DNA of 54,505 nucleotides from an uncultured Methanobrevibacter sp. (GCA_902764015.1 CACWUH010000014.1:1-54505); one strand, 5' to 3'. Shown: positions 24,374 through 34,411, counted from the first letter of the stretch. A program made the numbers and translations. Notes: generated by a model not told the origin, from the sequence alone.

Positions 24374-25318
24374 TTACTCCTCTAAATATTCAAAAATAGC
24401 ATCTAACAGTTTGGAAGCCCCATTTTTGTAGACATCTTCTGCAGGTAGATTGTATGTATCCTCAAAGTATTCAGGACACATGTCCAAACTGGCATTCTTA
24501 AGATTGATTGACAGACCCACGACTTTTGTCGGTTCAACAGCTTCAATAGCTCTAATCTCTTCTTCAATTCCTTTAGGTTCTCTGTAAGGGTGATTAGGCC
24601 TGTGTCCCACAATGACCGCATCAGGAGCAGCACCAATAAGGATTGCTGCTGAAAGGCCTCTTGGATGAGGGTTTCCGTTTTCGGTCAGGCTGGACTGGCC
24701 TTCAATGAAAATTATATCTGGTTTTTTGGTTTCTTCAACATATTTAATGGCAGACAATACTGCTGATGGTACATCCATTGCAGACAGGCTTCCTGCCCTA
24801 AAGTTAAAATCAGTTGGTTCTTCAAGTCCCATTTCGTCAGTGGAAATGATTGCAGGATTCAATCCTCGTTCTATACTAGCTATACCTAGCATTTTTGTGG
24901 TCGTCCTTTTACCGCATTCCTGTGATGTTCCTCCAACGAAAATCACCGGTGCCTTAGGGGTATAGGATATCTTAGGTAAAACTTCACATGATTTTTTAGG
25001 GGCAATGCCGGCAATCTTTTCAACAACATCAAGTCTAGGACCTATTTCTTTAATGACAAGGTTTTTTGAATCAGCAAATCTCTTTAATGATAAATTTTCA
25101 CCAATGGACAGTGATCTAAATGAAGTAACCACGTTCAATCCTGCGTCAATTGCCTGAACGGCATACTTCAATGCTGCACCTTCAGCACCAATCGGCAACA
25201 TTATGACAAGTGATTTGGCATCAGGTGCTCCTTTCAAACACTCCTCAAGACTGCCTGATACGACTTTACCGCAGAACTGTTTTCCTTGCTTTTTGACATT
25301 GTCATCGATGTATCCCAC
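24374..25318 (-). CDS. DUF1611 family P-loop protein (N-terminus probably longer)
   Basis: Two domains: an N-terminal Rossmann-like part ([20 protein letters not shown]) and a P-loop NTPase part with [13 protein letters not shown] and the FIEGQSSL segment, as in DUF1611 proteins. Some bacterial relatives are N-acetyltransferases of D-amino acids, but the archaeal role is unknown. The drawn start is an internal GTG without ribosome site; the same frame continues upstream and encodes more of the fold (next entry), so the true protein is longer. It precedes sepF by 5 bases, which links it to the division operon by position only. Confidence 0.78.
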   Translation of the reverse strand: MGYIDDNVKKQGKQFCGKVVSGSLEECLKGAPDAKSLVIMLPIGAEGAALKYAVQAIDAGLNVVTSFRSLSIGENLSLKRFADSKNLVIKEIGPRLDVVEKIAGIAPKKSCEVLPKISYTPKAPVIFVGGTSQECGKRTTTKMLGIASIERGLNPAIISTDEMGLEEPTDFNFRAGSLSAMDVPSAVLSAIKYVEETKKPDIIFIEGQSSLTENGNPHPRGLSAAILIGAAPDAVIVGHRPNHPYREPKGIEEEIRAIEAVEPTKVVGLSINLKNASLDMCPEYFEDTYNLPAEDVYKNGASKLLDAIFEYLEE

Positions 25319-25426
25319 GGTTTCAATACCTTCGAGATTGGAGAATTTCTCTCCTCCACCTCCGCAACCAACGACAATGAACGGATTTAAATCCTGAATA
25401 TCTTTTACTGATTTTACTGAACACCC
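25319..25426 (-). other. Open N-terminal extension of the DUF1611 gene lacking a canonical start
   Basis: The frame of the DUF1611 gene stays open for 36 more codons, to a TAG at 25427-25429, and encodes a glycine-rich Rossmann start ([19 protein letters not shown]). No ATG, GTG or TTG occurs in that frame. A GTG at 25422-25424 lies in a different frame, and skipping one A in the AAAA run that follows would join it to the extension as [15 protein letters not shown]. Either a one-base indel (real or sequencing) or initiation at a non-standard codon is implied. Confidence 0.65.
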
Positions 25427-25611
25427 CTATCCTATAATTTATAACTTATAACTAATAATCTAATTTATTATCATAACTTTTCGAATAAATTTTTTAAAAA
25501 AATGTTATTACTATTAATTATAATTTTTTTCATTTATAAAGTATAATGTTTTTTAAGTTAAAATTACATATACTATAGTAATTACAAAAAAATTTTAAGG
25601 AGAAAAGTAAC

Positions 25612-26556
25612 ATGAGAAAGCCTTATGTTATACTAATCGGAAGTGCATCAGGTATTGGAAAATCAACCATAGCGGCAGAACTTGCCAAAGCATTAGATAT
25701 AAAGCATTTAATCGAAAGTGATTTTTTAAGAGCAGTAGTTAGGGGAATAATCGGCAAGGAATATGCTCCAGCACTGCACAGCTCATCCTATGATGCATAC
25801 AAACACATCAGAAACAAGAACCGGTACACAAGCTATGACGAGCTGATTGCCGCTGGCTTTGATGACCATGCATCATATGTCATTCCGGCAATAGAAAAGG
25901 TCATCCAGAGGGCGATCACGGATTTCGATGACATCATCATCGAAGGGGTCCATCTGGTTCCGGGCCTGATCAACATTGACCAGTTCAGGGATTATGCAGA
26001 CATCTACTTTTTCGTTTTGAGCTCAGATGAGGAATCCCACAAGGAAAGATTCGTAAAAAGGGCCGTTCAGATTCACAGAGGAGGAAAACAACTTGATTTC
26101 TTCAGGGAAAACAGGATTATACATGACCACCTCCTTGAACAGGCCAAAGAGAATGGCGTGCATATAATCAATGCGGAATCAATCGACAGGACCCTGGAAA
26201 AAATATTGTCTGTCATCAACAAGTCCTGCACCACCGTCAAGCTAATAAACAGCGTCGACGAACTTGAGGATGTCATTGACATCATAATCAACAGGAACAA
26301 TGGAAGCATCGAAAAGATTACCTATAACATCAAGGGATTCTCGGAGCCACTTATTAGAAATGCAGTGATTTCAGACAGCGAATCAGCCAACAGGTTCCTT
26401 GATAATTTGAGTGAAGACAAAGACAAAAAGAATGATTTGGAGGAATTATACAAATTGTCCGAATACAGACAGACAACTATCTGCGCCTCCAATAAGGAAA
26501 AGCTTGACAGGATAGTTGAAGAATTAAGAGATAAGAGGTATGTTTTAAATGAATGA
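25612..26556 (+). CDS. 2-phosphoglycerate kinase
   Basis: 314 residues beginning with a P-loop (ILIGSASGIGKSTIAAELAK), followed by IESDFLRAVVRGIIGKEYAP and DDIIIEGVHLVPGLI, as in archaeal 2-phosphoglycerate kinases. The enzyme makes 2,3-diphosphoglycerate, precursor of cyclic 2,3-diphosphoglycerate, a storage/thermoadaptation solute of Methanobacteriales. A C-terminal ~95 residues (from CTTVKLINSVDELEDVIDII) form an additional, separate-looking domain of unknown function. ATG 25612 follows AAGGAG; the gene overlaps the ZPR1 gene by 8 bases. Cyclic-DPG synthetase is not in the window. Confidence 0.85.
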   Translation: MRKPYVILIGSASGIGKSTIAAELAKALDIKHLIESDFLRAVVRGIIGKEYAPALHSSSYDAYKHIRNKNRYTSYDELIAAGFDDHASYVIPAIEKVIQRAITDFDDIIIEGVHLVPGLINIDQFRDYADIYFFVLSSDEESHKERFVKRAVQIHRGGKQLDFFRENRIIHDHLLEQAKENGVHIINAESIDRTLEKILSVINKSCTTVKLINSVDELEDVIDIIINRNNGSIEKITYNIKGFSEPLIRNAVISDSESANRFLDNLSEDKDKKNDLEELYKLSEYRQTTICASNKEKLDRIVEELRDKRYVLNE

Positions 26557-27130
26557 TGAAACGATTAATGAAATGACAATCAAATGTCCTGCATGCGGTG
26601 TTGAAGGTGTTGCAAAGTCCATCATGAAGGAAATCGAGATACCTCATTTCGGAAAGGTGATGGAAACGACCATACAATGCCCATCATGCGGATTCAAGCA
26701 CTCCGACATTATCGCATTGGAGCAGAATGACCCTGCAAAGTATGTGCTTGAAATAAACAAAAATAATCTCTCCGTGAGAGTGGTCCGCTCACAGTCCGCC
26801 ACCGTCATCATTCCCGAAATCGGCGTGAAGGTTGAGCCCGGCCCAAAATCCGAAGGATATGTCACAAATGTGGAAGGAGTACTCACCCGTTTTGAAAGCG
26901 CAGTCAAAAAGGCATTGAACTTGTTTGATGATGAAGAATCTCAAAAAAACGCAAAAGATACCCTGAATAAGATTCAGGAACTTAAAAAAGGAAACGGCAC
27001 TGCCACTCTAATCATACTTGATCCGTTCGGACAGAGCAATATAGTCAGTGAAAATGTTGAGATTCTAGAAATTCCAGATGAGGAATTGCGAGATTTAAAA
27101 ACAGGTTTCAGTCATATAGAAGAAAATTAA
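26549..27130 (+). CDS. ZPR1 zinc-finger domain protein
   Basis: 193 residues with one ZPR1 unit: a four-cysteine zinc finger (CPACGVEGVAKSIMKEIEIP ... CPSCGFKHSDI) and the following jelly-roll-like domain (VRSQSATVIIPEIGVKVEPG, then GVLTRFESAVKKAL). Eukaryotic ZPR1 has two such units and helps elongation factor 1A fold; archaeal single-unit versions may act similarly on aEF1A, which is inference. It starts inside the end of the 2PGK gene (8-base overlap) and ends at a hairpin facing the histone-fold gene. Confidence 0.9.
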   Translation: MNDETINEMTIKCPACGVEGVAKSIMKEIEIPHFGKVMETTIQCPSCGFKHSDIIALEQNDPAKYVLEINKNNLSVRVVRSQSATVIIPEIGVKVEPGPKSEGYVTNVEGVLTRFESAVKKALNLFDDEESQKNAKDTLNKIQELKKGNGTATLIILDPFGQSNIVSENVEILEIPDEELRDLKTGFSHIEEN

Positions 27131-27131
27131 A

Positions 27132-27152
27132 AAGAAGAAGTTTATTCTTCTT
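27132..27152. terminator. Bidirectional hairpin between ZPR1 and the histone-fold gene
   Basis: AAGAAGAA (27132-27139) and TTCTTCTT (27145-27152) form an 8-bp A/T-rich stem with loop GTTTA. The right arm doubles as codons for the acidic C-terminus of the convergent gene. Confidence 0.5.
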
Positions 27153-27576
27153 CGTCTTCTTCATCGTTTGCTGAAAAGCTGACAAAGCTGTCCTCTTCAG
27201 CAACATCTTTTAATTTTAGGGTTCTTTGAACATCCATTGCCAATGCATTACAGTCAGCCTTGATAGCTTCCAAATGCAATAGGATTCTTTCTTTTTCCTG
27301 GTTGATTCTTTCGATGTTGGTGTATGGGTAGATTGATTCCTTAAGCATTTCGTATTCGATTGTAGTGTATGGATATTCGTTCAATTGTTTACATACGTTC
27401 TTTAACACTTCGCCTAAGAATATGTTCATTTCCACTTTTACCCTTTCACGAATCATCTTGTCATCATCGAGATTTTCTTTCATCAACCTGACGACTTCAG
27501 CTTTAGCGAAAGGTAATTTTTCATCTAAATCTTCTTCAATAATTTCAGAATTTTCACCGAATTCTTCTTCAGCCAT
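27142..27576 (-). CDS. Probable histone-fold protein with coiled-coil tail and acidic termini
   Basis: 144 residues. Residues ~20-90 align by eye with archaeal histones: [16 protein letters not shown] (helix 1), [20 protein letters not shown] (long helix 2), then [12 protein letters not shown] (loop 2 and helix 3, with the TI pair seen in RKTIKAEDIELA of HMf histones). A further long helix ([19 protein letters not shown]) looks like a coiled coil. N- and C-termini are strongly acidic (EENSEII-type and DEEDEEE), and the basic DNA-contact residues of HMf are mostly absent. It may therefore be a histone-fold oligomer or chaperone rather than a classical DNA wrapper. Histone-fold identity is by pattern recognition, not search. 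Confidence 0.6.
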   Translation of the reverse strand: MAEEEFGENSEIIEEDLDEKLPFAKAEVVRLMKENLDDDKMIRERVKVEMNIFLGEVLKNVCKQLNEYPYTTIEYEMLKESIYPYTNIERINQEKERILLHLEAIKADCNALAMDVQRTLKLKDVAEEDSFVSFSANDEEDEEE

Positions 27577-27820
27577 AAATTACACCTCTTTCGATTAATT
27601 AATAATATTGAGTTAATTACAAACTTTTAAAAAAAATTATAATTACACCAATATCTAATTAAACATTTATTGGAAGTTTTATATAAAGGTTTTGATTATT
27701 TTAAAGAATCGGACGATTATTCGACCGTTTTTTTCATCAACATGTAAAATAATTTATCGTGAAATCAATAATTTTGATAGTTGAAGAATTTTGAAAAATC
27801 GTTTTGGAAAAAATAAAAAT

Positions 27821-27838
27821 AGTAGCAAAAATGCTACT
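27821..27838 (-). terminator. Hairpin terminator of the adhesin gene
   Basis: AGTAGC (27821-27826) and GCTACT (27833-27838) pair across AAAAAT just after the adhesin stop. On the minus strand the hairpin is followed by ATTTTTATTTTTT, a strong termination signal. Confidence 0.7.
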
Positions 27839-27843
27839 TTAAT

Positions 27844-30800
27844 CTATTTTTTCTTTGAGATGCCCTTGCCCCAAAATGCTATCGAAAGCATCAGGCAAAT
27901 CATCAATACCGCAATCGGATTGGCGGTCGGATGGATTTCAGGAACGCTTTTTATTACATTTCCATCAAATTCATCCCCTGAAGGATTTGACACGTCATTC
28001 AATGGCTTTTCAGTCACATTGACAATGACTGAATCCTTATTGTTGGATTTGTCATAGTCGAAGGTATCGCTTGTTACCCTGACGGTATTCCTAACCATTC
28101 CCTCGCCTGTTGCAACGACTTTTATTATCAGCTTTGCTGACTGGCCGTTGGCTAGGTTTGCGATTGTCCAGATGTTGGTGAACCTATTGAACCTGCCCTG
28201 ATTTGCCTTAAATGATTTCAGCTTCAGTAGATCATCCAATATTTCGCTTACCTTAACATTTCGTGCAGCATCCGGTCCATTGTTGACAACTTCAATCACA
28301 TACTCAATTACGTCACCGACACGGTAGTGGGATTTGGAAACCCTTTTGGTTACTGACAAATCGCTGGTGGGAGCAACATGAATTGACTTCTCTGCCCTGT
28401 TATTGGATTTATCCAAGTCCAGTTCGTCTGCCCAGACTTCAGCGACATTTCTGAAATCGCCTGTTTTTGAAACCCTGCAGATTATTACTATTGACTTTGA
28501 CTCGCCGACACCCAATCTTGAGATTTTCCATATGTTATTTGAGTAGTCTCCGTTTGATTTGACAAATTCCAAACCCTTCGGTAGAACATCTCGAACGACA
28601 ACGTTGTTCGCTGCATTGGGACCGTTGTTTGATACGGTCAATGTCCATCTGACAAGTTCGCCATATTTAGCATTTGGATTGTCGACTGACTTTTCGATTG
28701 CCAAGTCTGCAATAGGCCTGACATTGATTGAGTCATCGTCATGATTGTTGGACATGTTCCAGTCATATTCCCTGGATGTGGCCTTGACGCTGTTGATGAT
28801 TTCGCCTAGCTTATCTGAAACTGTGGTTATATTTAGATAGACCACATCACCAGTATCCAATGAGCCGATATCCCAAACATCATCCTCATAGATTCCATTG
28901 ACAGACCCATATCCTGTGAGAACCAATCCGTCAGGCAGGATATCCTCCAATATCACCTCGGTTGCATTGTCCGGACCGTTGTTCCTTACGCTAATCATCC
29001 ATGTAACCTCATCGCCGAATAGAGGTTCATTATTGCTGACCTGAATCAATGCCTGCAGGTCAACCGCCAATGGGACATCAACACTTTCATTATCCTTATT
29101 GTTGCTTTCATTGTAGTCATGTTCATTTGCCTGGATTGTTGCCAGGTTCATGATTCTTCCTGTTCTGTTGACCCTGCATATTATTTCAAGTGTTTGAAGT
29201 TCTCCATTTTCCAGACAACACATTCCCCAAATGCCATTATCATAAAATCCTTTTGTGGCAGTGTAGTTTATCAGCACCATGCCTTCCGGCAATTGGTCTT
29301 CAACATAGATGTCTGTTGCCTTGTCAGGCCCATTATTTGAAATAACCAATGCCCATTTAACCAAATCATTGTAATTTGGAGAAGAATTGTTCACCAGTTT
29401 TGTTATGGATACGTCAGCAGCCTTCTCGACATCAATCGTTTCATTGGCAACGTTGTTGGTTAGATTGTAATCGTATTCTGTAGCATTGACGGAAACGATG
29501 TTTTGAATCAAGCCTGTTGCATTCACCAGACATTCGATGTTCAATACAAACGATTCTTCAACATCCAATTCGTCAATGAACAATATTCCGGAAATAGGAT
29601 CATAATCCCCCAAGCTATCGTCGCCAATCCAGACCAATGCATCAGGAAGCAGGTCGCTGACTGTCACATTATGGGCCACATCGGGACCATTGTTTATGAC
29701 TTCGACTGTCCATGTCACAATATCTCCGAAGTCGGGATTTGAATCGCTTACGGATTTTGCAACCGAGAGATCGGATGCAGGATTGACATGAATCGGCTCT
29801 TCATCCTCATTGTTTGTCAAATCAAAGTCATAGTTATCTGATGTGACATTGGCATAATTAATGAAGTTTCCGGTAGCTTCCACCAATGTCAATATTTCAA
29901 CAGTTACGGTTTCGCCGACCCCGATGCTATCGATGGTGAATACATCATCACTGTAGTTTCCTTTAGCGAGAATTGAATCCACGTATGTGAAGCCATCCGG
30001 AAGCATGTCGACAACTCGAACATTTTTTGCAATGTCCGGACCGCTGTTTGAAATCTCCAATATCCATTTCACCAAATCGTTGTAGTTTACTCTGCTTGCA
30101 TTAACCGTCTTGACAATGGCCAAATCGCTTGAAGGGTCTACAAATATCCTTTCGCTGTCATTGTTGTTTGTTTCGTCGTAGTCGAACTCGGATGCATTGA
30201 CAGACACCATATTTTCAATCATGCCCGTGCCGTTCACGATGCAGACAATGCTTATGGCTACCTTTTCGCCCTTCTTTAGAGTTCCGACATTCCAAATTCC
30301 CGAATCGGATGAATAATCCTGATTTGAATCAACATAAACCAATGATTTTGGAAGCAAATCGAACATCACCACATCATGGGCAGTATCCGGACCGTTGTTG
30401 GATATCTCTATTGTCCATATGATGCGGTCCCTATAATTCGGAGAGACATCAGAAACGCTTTTAACGACTGCCAGATCGCTTGCAGGATTTACAGGCAGTT
30501 CCCTTTCAGCATGGTTATTTTCCATGTTTTTGTCAAATTCATTGGAAGTCACATTGACTTCATTGACAATGGTTCCGGTCGCATTGACAACGGTGGTCAT
30601 CTGGAATGTGAATGTTTCGCCGACCTTCAAATCTCCAATTGCCAATATTCCGGTTTCAGGATTGTATTTGCCGTTGGCAGTAGTGTTTATCAAAATCAGC
30701 CCTTCAGGTAAAACGTCGACCAGCGTGACATTGGTCGAATCGTTTGGGCCGTGATTTGTAACGGTGACTGTCCATATCACCACATCCTCGAAATTGGCGA

Positions 30801-32787
30801 CATCCTTGGAGACTGACTTTTTGACTTCATTGTCAACATTTGGGATGACCGTGAATGTTGTTGCATTTGCTATGGCCTTGTAGTAGGTATCCTCCTGATG
30901 CCTTGCTGAAACATAATATTTTCCAGGCTTCAGATTGTCCAGATTTACTGCAATTTCGCCCAGATAGCTTGTATGTCCGACTTCATTGTAAACAATGGTG
31001 CCGTCCTCATGCTGGATGGAAAGCAATACATTGATGTTGTACTCACGGCTGTCCTGGTACAGTTCTCCAGTATCAGTAGCGCCGGAGATAGGATATTCCC
31101 CATCTATCACTATATTGGCATTTCCGGCAGCATTGTATATCGCATTTGAAACCGCCAGATTGTCATAATCCGCAATGTTGTTTCCTCCAAAGAGAGTTAC
31201 GTTCACATGCTCTGTATCGCCGTAATATATGTCTTCGGCACGAACCGGCAACCAATAGACCCATGCCTGATTCTGATAGAGCTCATTATTTTCCAATGTG
31301 AGCTTTTCGCCTGACTCGTCGTAATAGATTGCACTGCCGTTTCTTGCGGTATTGAATCTGAAGGAATTGTACTTGATTAATGCCTGTGAGCTGTCAACAT
31401 AGATTGCACCACCCAGTCCGTCATCGATTTTGGCCGCATCAGGAATTGCCTCATTAGCTATGAATGAGGAATCCTCAATCAGAGTATTCTTGCCTTCGAT
31501 ATAGACCGCTCCACCGTCCATATTGGCAACGTTTGAATTGAAAACGGAATCTTTGATGGTAACATCCTCTGCACGGACATAGATGGCACCGCCCTTTTCA
31601 GTTACATTATTGTTCTTGAATTTTGAATCTTCAATCCTGATATTCAGACCGTTCGCCTGTATTGCACCTCCGTTTGGAGCCTCATTGCCATCGAAATTGC
31701 AGTCTATTACTGCCAATTCCATATAATCGTATAGCCATCCTGTTGAAAGCGCACCGCCATAGATGCTGGCGGAATTGTTTATGAATGTGCAGTTTTTGAT
31801 TTCACCGGATGCGTGGAATGTCAATGCACCTCCCTCATCGGCGAAGTTGTCAATGAAAAGGCAATTCAGATAGACTGTTCCATCTCTTACACAGCCCGCA
31901 CCACCATGGGAAGACTGTTCAGTACTGATTGCACTGTTGTTGCGAAATACACAGTTTATTACCTTTGCATTGGATCCCGGCTCATCCATACCGACCTGTA
32001 TCGCTCCTCCATAAGTCGATAGCTTTGACTTGACCCAGTTGTCTTCGAAGATACAGTTTCTAACTTCCGAATCCCTTCCGTAGACCCCCAGTGCTGCGCC
32101 ACGGGAGAACTCCTCCAAATCTTCATAATATCCGGAATTCCTTCTGAACTGGCAGTTGTCGACGATGGTTCCTGAAGCGGTGTCAAGATCGTATTTGGTA
32201 TTGAGAGCACTTCCCTTATTTGCATGATTGTCTTCGAATATGCAGTTTTCGATATGGACGTTCTTTGCATGAATGATTACGGCAGATCCAATCTCTGCCT
32301 CACCGTTTATGAATTTCAGATTTCTGAGCACAGTGCCTGCGCCATTTTCCATGATTAGAAATGCATATGACTGATGATCCCCGTCAAGCGTTGCACTGTC
32401 TTCTGCTGTTATCGTTAACTGCTTGTCTATTTGAATGCGGCCGTTGCCGTTTGAATGGTATGTTCCCTTCAAGAGAATGGTGTCTCCAGGATTGGCCGCA
32501 TTGACCTTTTCCTGGATGCTTGAGTATGTATTTCCGCTTGGAGTATGTACGGCTGTCAAATTATTTTGTGAATCCTGTGAATCCACCTCCAAAACATTGT
32601 TATCTTGAGAATTTTCTAGTTCAATTACATTATTGGATTCCAATCCTACTTCCACATCCGTATCATTTAAGTCTACGGCAAAGGAATCTTCAGCAGAAAA
32701 TCCTATTGCGGTAAACATCAAGCAAATGACACATAGGCAAAAGAGGAGATTTCTTCCAATAACCATCTTTCCATTATTTCTTAACAT
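27844..32787 (-). CDS. Adhesin-like surface protein: beta-helix plus eight DUF11 repeats
   Basis: 1647 residues. A signal peptide (about 1-37, LFCLCVICLMFTAIGFS) is followed by a right-handed beta-helix region (~75-510) built of recurring ENCIFEDN/GGAIYV/IKDSVFNSN turns. An Ig-like domain (about 560-650) and eight DUF11 repeats of about 118 residues then begin near 650, 769, 889, 1006, 1121, 1241, 1359 and 1476. Each repeat has the frame W-x-(I/V)-x-(I/V)-x-N-x-GPD and LP-(D/E)-G. The C-terminus ends in a Pro/Thr stretch, one membrane helix (AVLMICLMLSIAFWG) and KKK, an archaeal wall anchor. Such adhesin-like proteins mediate contact with hosts or partner microbes in gut methanogens. A GGTGAT ribosome site precedes the ATG. 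Confidence 0.93.
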   Translation of the reverse strand: MLRNNGKMVIGRNLLFCLCVICLMFTAIGFSAEDSFAVDLNDTDVEVGLESNNVIELENSQDNNVLEVDSQDSQNNLTAVHTPSGNTYSSIQEKVNAANPGDTILLKGTYHSNGNGRIQIDKQLTITAEDSATLDGDHQSYAFLIMENGAGTVLRNLKFINGEAEIGSAVIIHAKNVHIENCIFEDNHANKGSALNTKYDLDTASGTIVDNCQFRRNSGYYEDLEEFSRGAALGVYGRDSEVRNCIFEDNWVKSKLSTYGGAIQVGMDEPGSNAKVINCVFRNNSAISTEQSSHGGAGCVRDGTVYLNCLFIDNFADEGGALTFHASGEIKNCTFINNSASIYGGALSTGWLYDYMELAVIDCNFDGNEAPNGGAIQANGLNIRIEDSKFKNNNVTEKGGAIYVRAEDVTIKDSVFNSNVANMDGGAVYIEGKNTLIEDSSFIANEAIPDAAKIDDGLGGAIYVDSSQALIKYNSFRFNTARNGSAIYYDESGEKLTLENNELYQNQAWVYWLPVRAEDIYYGDTEHVNVTLFGGNNIADYDNLAVSNAIYNAAGNANIVIDGEYPISGATDTGELYQDSREYNINVLLSIQHEDGTIVYNEVGHTSYLGEIAVNLDNLKPGKYYVSARHQEDTYYKAIANATTFTVIPNVDNEVKKSVSKDVANFEDVVIWTVTVTNHGPNDSTNVTLVDVLPEGLILINTTANGKYNPETGILAIGDLKVGETFTFQMTTVVNATGTIVNEVNVTSNEFDKNMENNHAERELPVNPASDLAVVKSVSDVSPNYRDRIIWTIEISNNGPDTAHDVVMFDLLPKSLVYVDSNQDYSSDSGIWNVGTLKKGEKVAISIVCIVNGTGMIENMVSVNASEFDYDETNNNDSERIFVDPSSDLAIVKTVNASRVNYNDLVKWILEISNSGPDIAKNVRVVDMLPDGFTYVDSILAKGNYSDDVFTIDSIGVGETVTVEILTLVEATGNFINYANVTSDNYDFDLTNNEDEEPIHVNPASDLSVAKSVSDSNPDFGDIVTWTVEVINNGPDVAHNVTVSDLLPDALVWIGDDSLGDYDPISGILFIDELDVEESFVLNIECLVNATGLIQNIVSVNATEYDYNLTNNVANETIDVEKAADVSITKLVNNSSPNYNDLVKWALVISNNGPDKATDIYVEDQLPEGMVLINYTATKGFYDNGIWGMCCLENGELQTLEIICRVNRTGRIMNLATIQANEHDYNESNNKDNESVDVPLAVDLQALIQVSNNEPLFGDEVTWMISVRNNGPDNATEVILEDILPDGLVLTGYGSVNGIYEDDVWDIGSLDTGDVVYLNITTVSDKLGEIINSVKATSREYDWNMSNNHDDDSINVRPIADLAIEKSVDNPNAKYGELVRWTLTVSNNGPNAANNVVVRDVLPKGLEFVKSNGDYSNNIWKISRLGVGESKSIVIICRVSKTGDFRNVAEVWADELDLDKSNNRAEKSIHVAPTSDLSVTKRVSKSHYRVGDVIEYVIEVVNNGPDAARNVKVSEILDDLLKLKSFKANQGRFNRFTNIWTIANLANGQSAKLIIKVVATGEGMVRNTVRVTSDTFDYDKSNNKDSVIVNVTEKPLNDVSNPSGDEFDGNVIKSVPEIHPTANPIAVLMICLMLSIAFWGKGISKKK

Positions 32788-33253
32788 TTTTAAATCACCT
32801 AACTTGAGGACGATTATAAATACTATTAATTAACAAAAAGCTATTAACTAGCGATTGACCTTTTTATTTTTAGGTTTGGACCTGAAAACGATGATTCACA
32901 TGTCAAATTTGAAAAACAACATTTGATCAGTAGGAAAATTATTAGATAACTCCCTATCACAAAGCATTTTCAAGACAAATGACCTGCCAGACTTCAACGT
33001 TGATTTCAATCTGACAATCAAAATCAAGATTTATCAAATCAAAGCAATATTTACCTTAAAATAAAAGATAATCTTTCTAAATCCTCAAAATACCTATTAA
33101 ACTGATTAGTATTTAAAACTAACTGTATAAAGAAAGCAAAATTGTTTTTAGAGTGAAAAATTACATGTTAAGGTCAATATTGATATTAGTGGGAAAAATA
33201 TTTTATTGATGAAGTTAATAGTAATATATAATTAATAATCAAGGTAAAGAGAG
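32788..33253. other. Divergent intergenic region between the two surface-protein genes
   Basis: 466 bases of A/T-rich sequence separating divergently transcribed surface genes. TATA-like stretches for the adhesin lie at about 32814-32834. No open frame with a ribosome site is seen. A long spacer like this could hold surface-gene regulatory sites, but I see no clear dyad. Confidence 0.5.
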
Positions 33254-34387
33254 ATGAAAAGACAAATAGCCATACTGATTATGGCCATACTGATATTGGC
33301 TCCACTCATACAGGACGTGACTGCGGCAAAAACCGTTTTCATAACATCAGACAATATCATAGACCATGACAGTGACGTAAAACTAATGAACTCTTTAAAA
33401 AGTTACATTGAAGAATTGAGCGGAGGAGAACTACAGGTAATCGTTGACAACCAGGCCCCCGCAGCAGGAGAGGGATGGCGGTCAATAGAGGTGACAAGCG
33501 ATGTTAGTGTGGATCTGGCCGCATCGGATGCTGGAAACTTTCTGCAGCTGGCTACTTCCACAATAAATTCAGACAAGCAGATAGTGTTTGTCAATATAGG
33601 CGATTATGATTTGGACAACCATACAAACTTCCTTAGAAGAGCATGGGACGACAATTATTCGAATGAAACTCTGGCAGGAATGCATGACCCTGGAACATTC
33701 CTTAAAAATGCCGGAATTTTCTATGTCCAGCCTGCAAAGGAATTCCCGAATAATGTTCATGACGGCGTCATATCCAACTACGATGAGGAAATGAACAAGC
33801 AGATGGCGCAGGAAATTGTAGATATCATCAACACAAATGGAAAAACTGAAAAGACATTAAGCGATGGATTGGTCACTCACAATATAATCAAACCATCCAT
33901 AATGGCTAAAGCAAGTCAGGAACTGATAAAAAGCAACGATAAGGAGATGAAGGGAACATACGGCAATTATACCGGCCCTCAACTTTTATATCAAACAAGC
34001 TCATATCTGAATGGAAACGGATTGGACATTCCAAAATCCTATGAGGAACCTGAAAACCCAATGGGCATTTCATTAATGGTGAAAGACACCTATTCCATCT
34101 ATGACTATTTCAAAATGGGAGGAATAGTCAGAGAATATATGGATGCAAACGGAAGAGCCCCTGACTCCATAGAATATGAAGGAGCGCAAATCAGCTACTA
34201 TGATTTACTGTACAACTTTGCAAAGATAACCCAGACCCATACTGATGCCAAACACATGAGCTTTGAAAGCGAATATCACTTCGATAAAGTTAACGATTCA
34301 ATATTGCTACAGATATTCCCATTCATTTTAATATTGTTCATACTTTTCGTAGCATATTTATTGTTTAAGCGAATAAGGAGATACTAA
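33254..34387 (+). CDS. Secreted, membrane-anchored protein with pseudomurein-binding-like segment
   Basis: 377 residues: signal peptide (AILIMAILILAPLIQDVTA), a large extracellular part with several Asn-X-Ser/Thr sites, a segment resembling pseudomurein-binding repeats (YMDANGRAPDSIEYEGAQIS followed by YYDLLYNFAKIT) near residues 295-330, then one C-terminal membrane helix (ILLQIFPFILILFILFVAYL) and a basic tail. The topology is type I, the bulk facing the pseudomurein wall. The catalytic role, if any, is unknown; the N-terminal half (TVFITSDNIIDHDSDVKLMN) matches a Methanobacteriales family I cannot name. Ribosome site AGAGAG precedes the ATG. Confidence 0.78.
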   Translation: MKRQIAILIMAILILAPLIQDVTAAKTVFITSDNIIDHDSDVKLMNSLKSYIEELSGGELQVIVDNQAPAAGEGWRSIEVTSDVSVDLAASDAGNFLQLATSTINSDKQIVFVNIGDYDLDNHTNFLRRAWDDNYSNETLAGMHDPGTFLKNAGIFYVQPAKEFPNNVHDGVISNYDEEMNKQMAQEIVDIINTNGKTEKTLSDGLVTHNIIKPSIMAKASQELIKSNDKEMKGTYGNYTGPQLLYQTSSYLNGNGLDIPKSYEEPENPMGISLMVKDTYSIYDYFKMGGIVREYMDANGRAPDSIEYEGAQISYYDLLYNFAKITQTHTDAKHMSFESEYHFDKVNDSILLQIFPFILILFILFVAYLLFKRIRRY

Positions 34388-34411
34388 TAAAAATTACATA
34401 GAGGAAAAATT

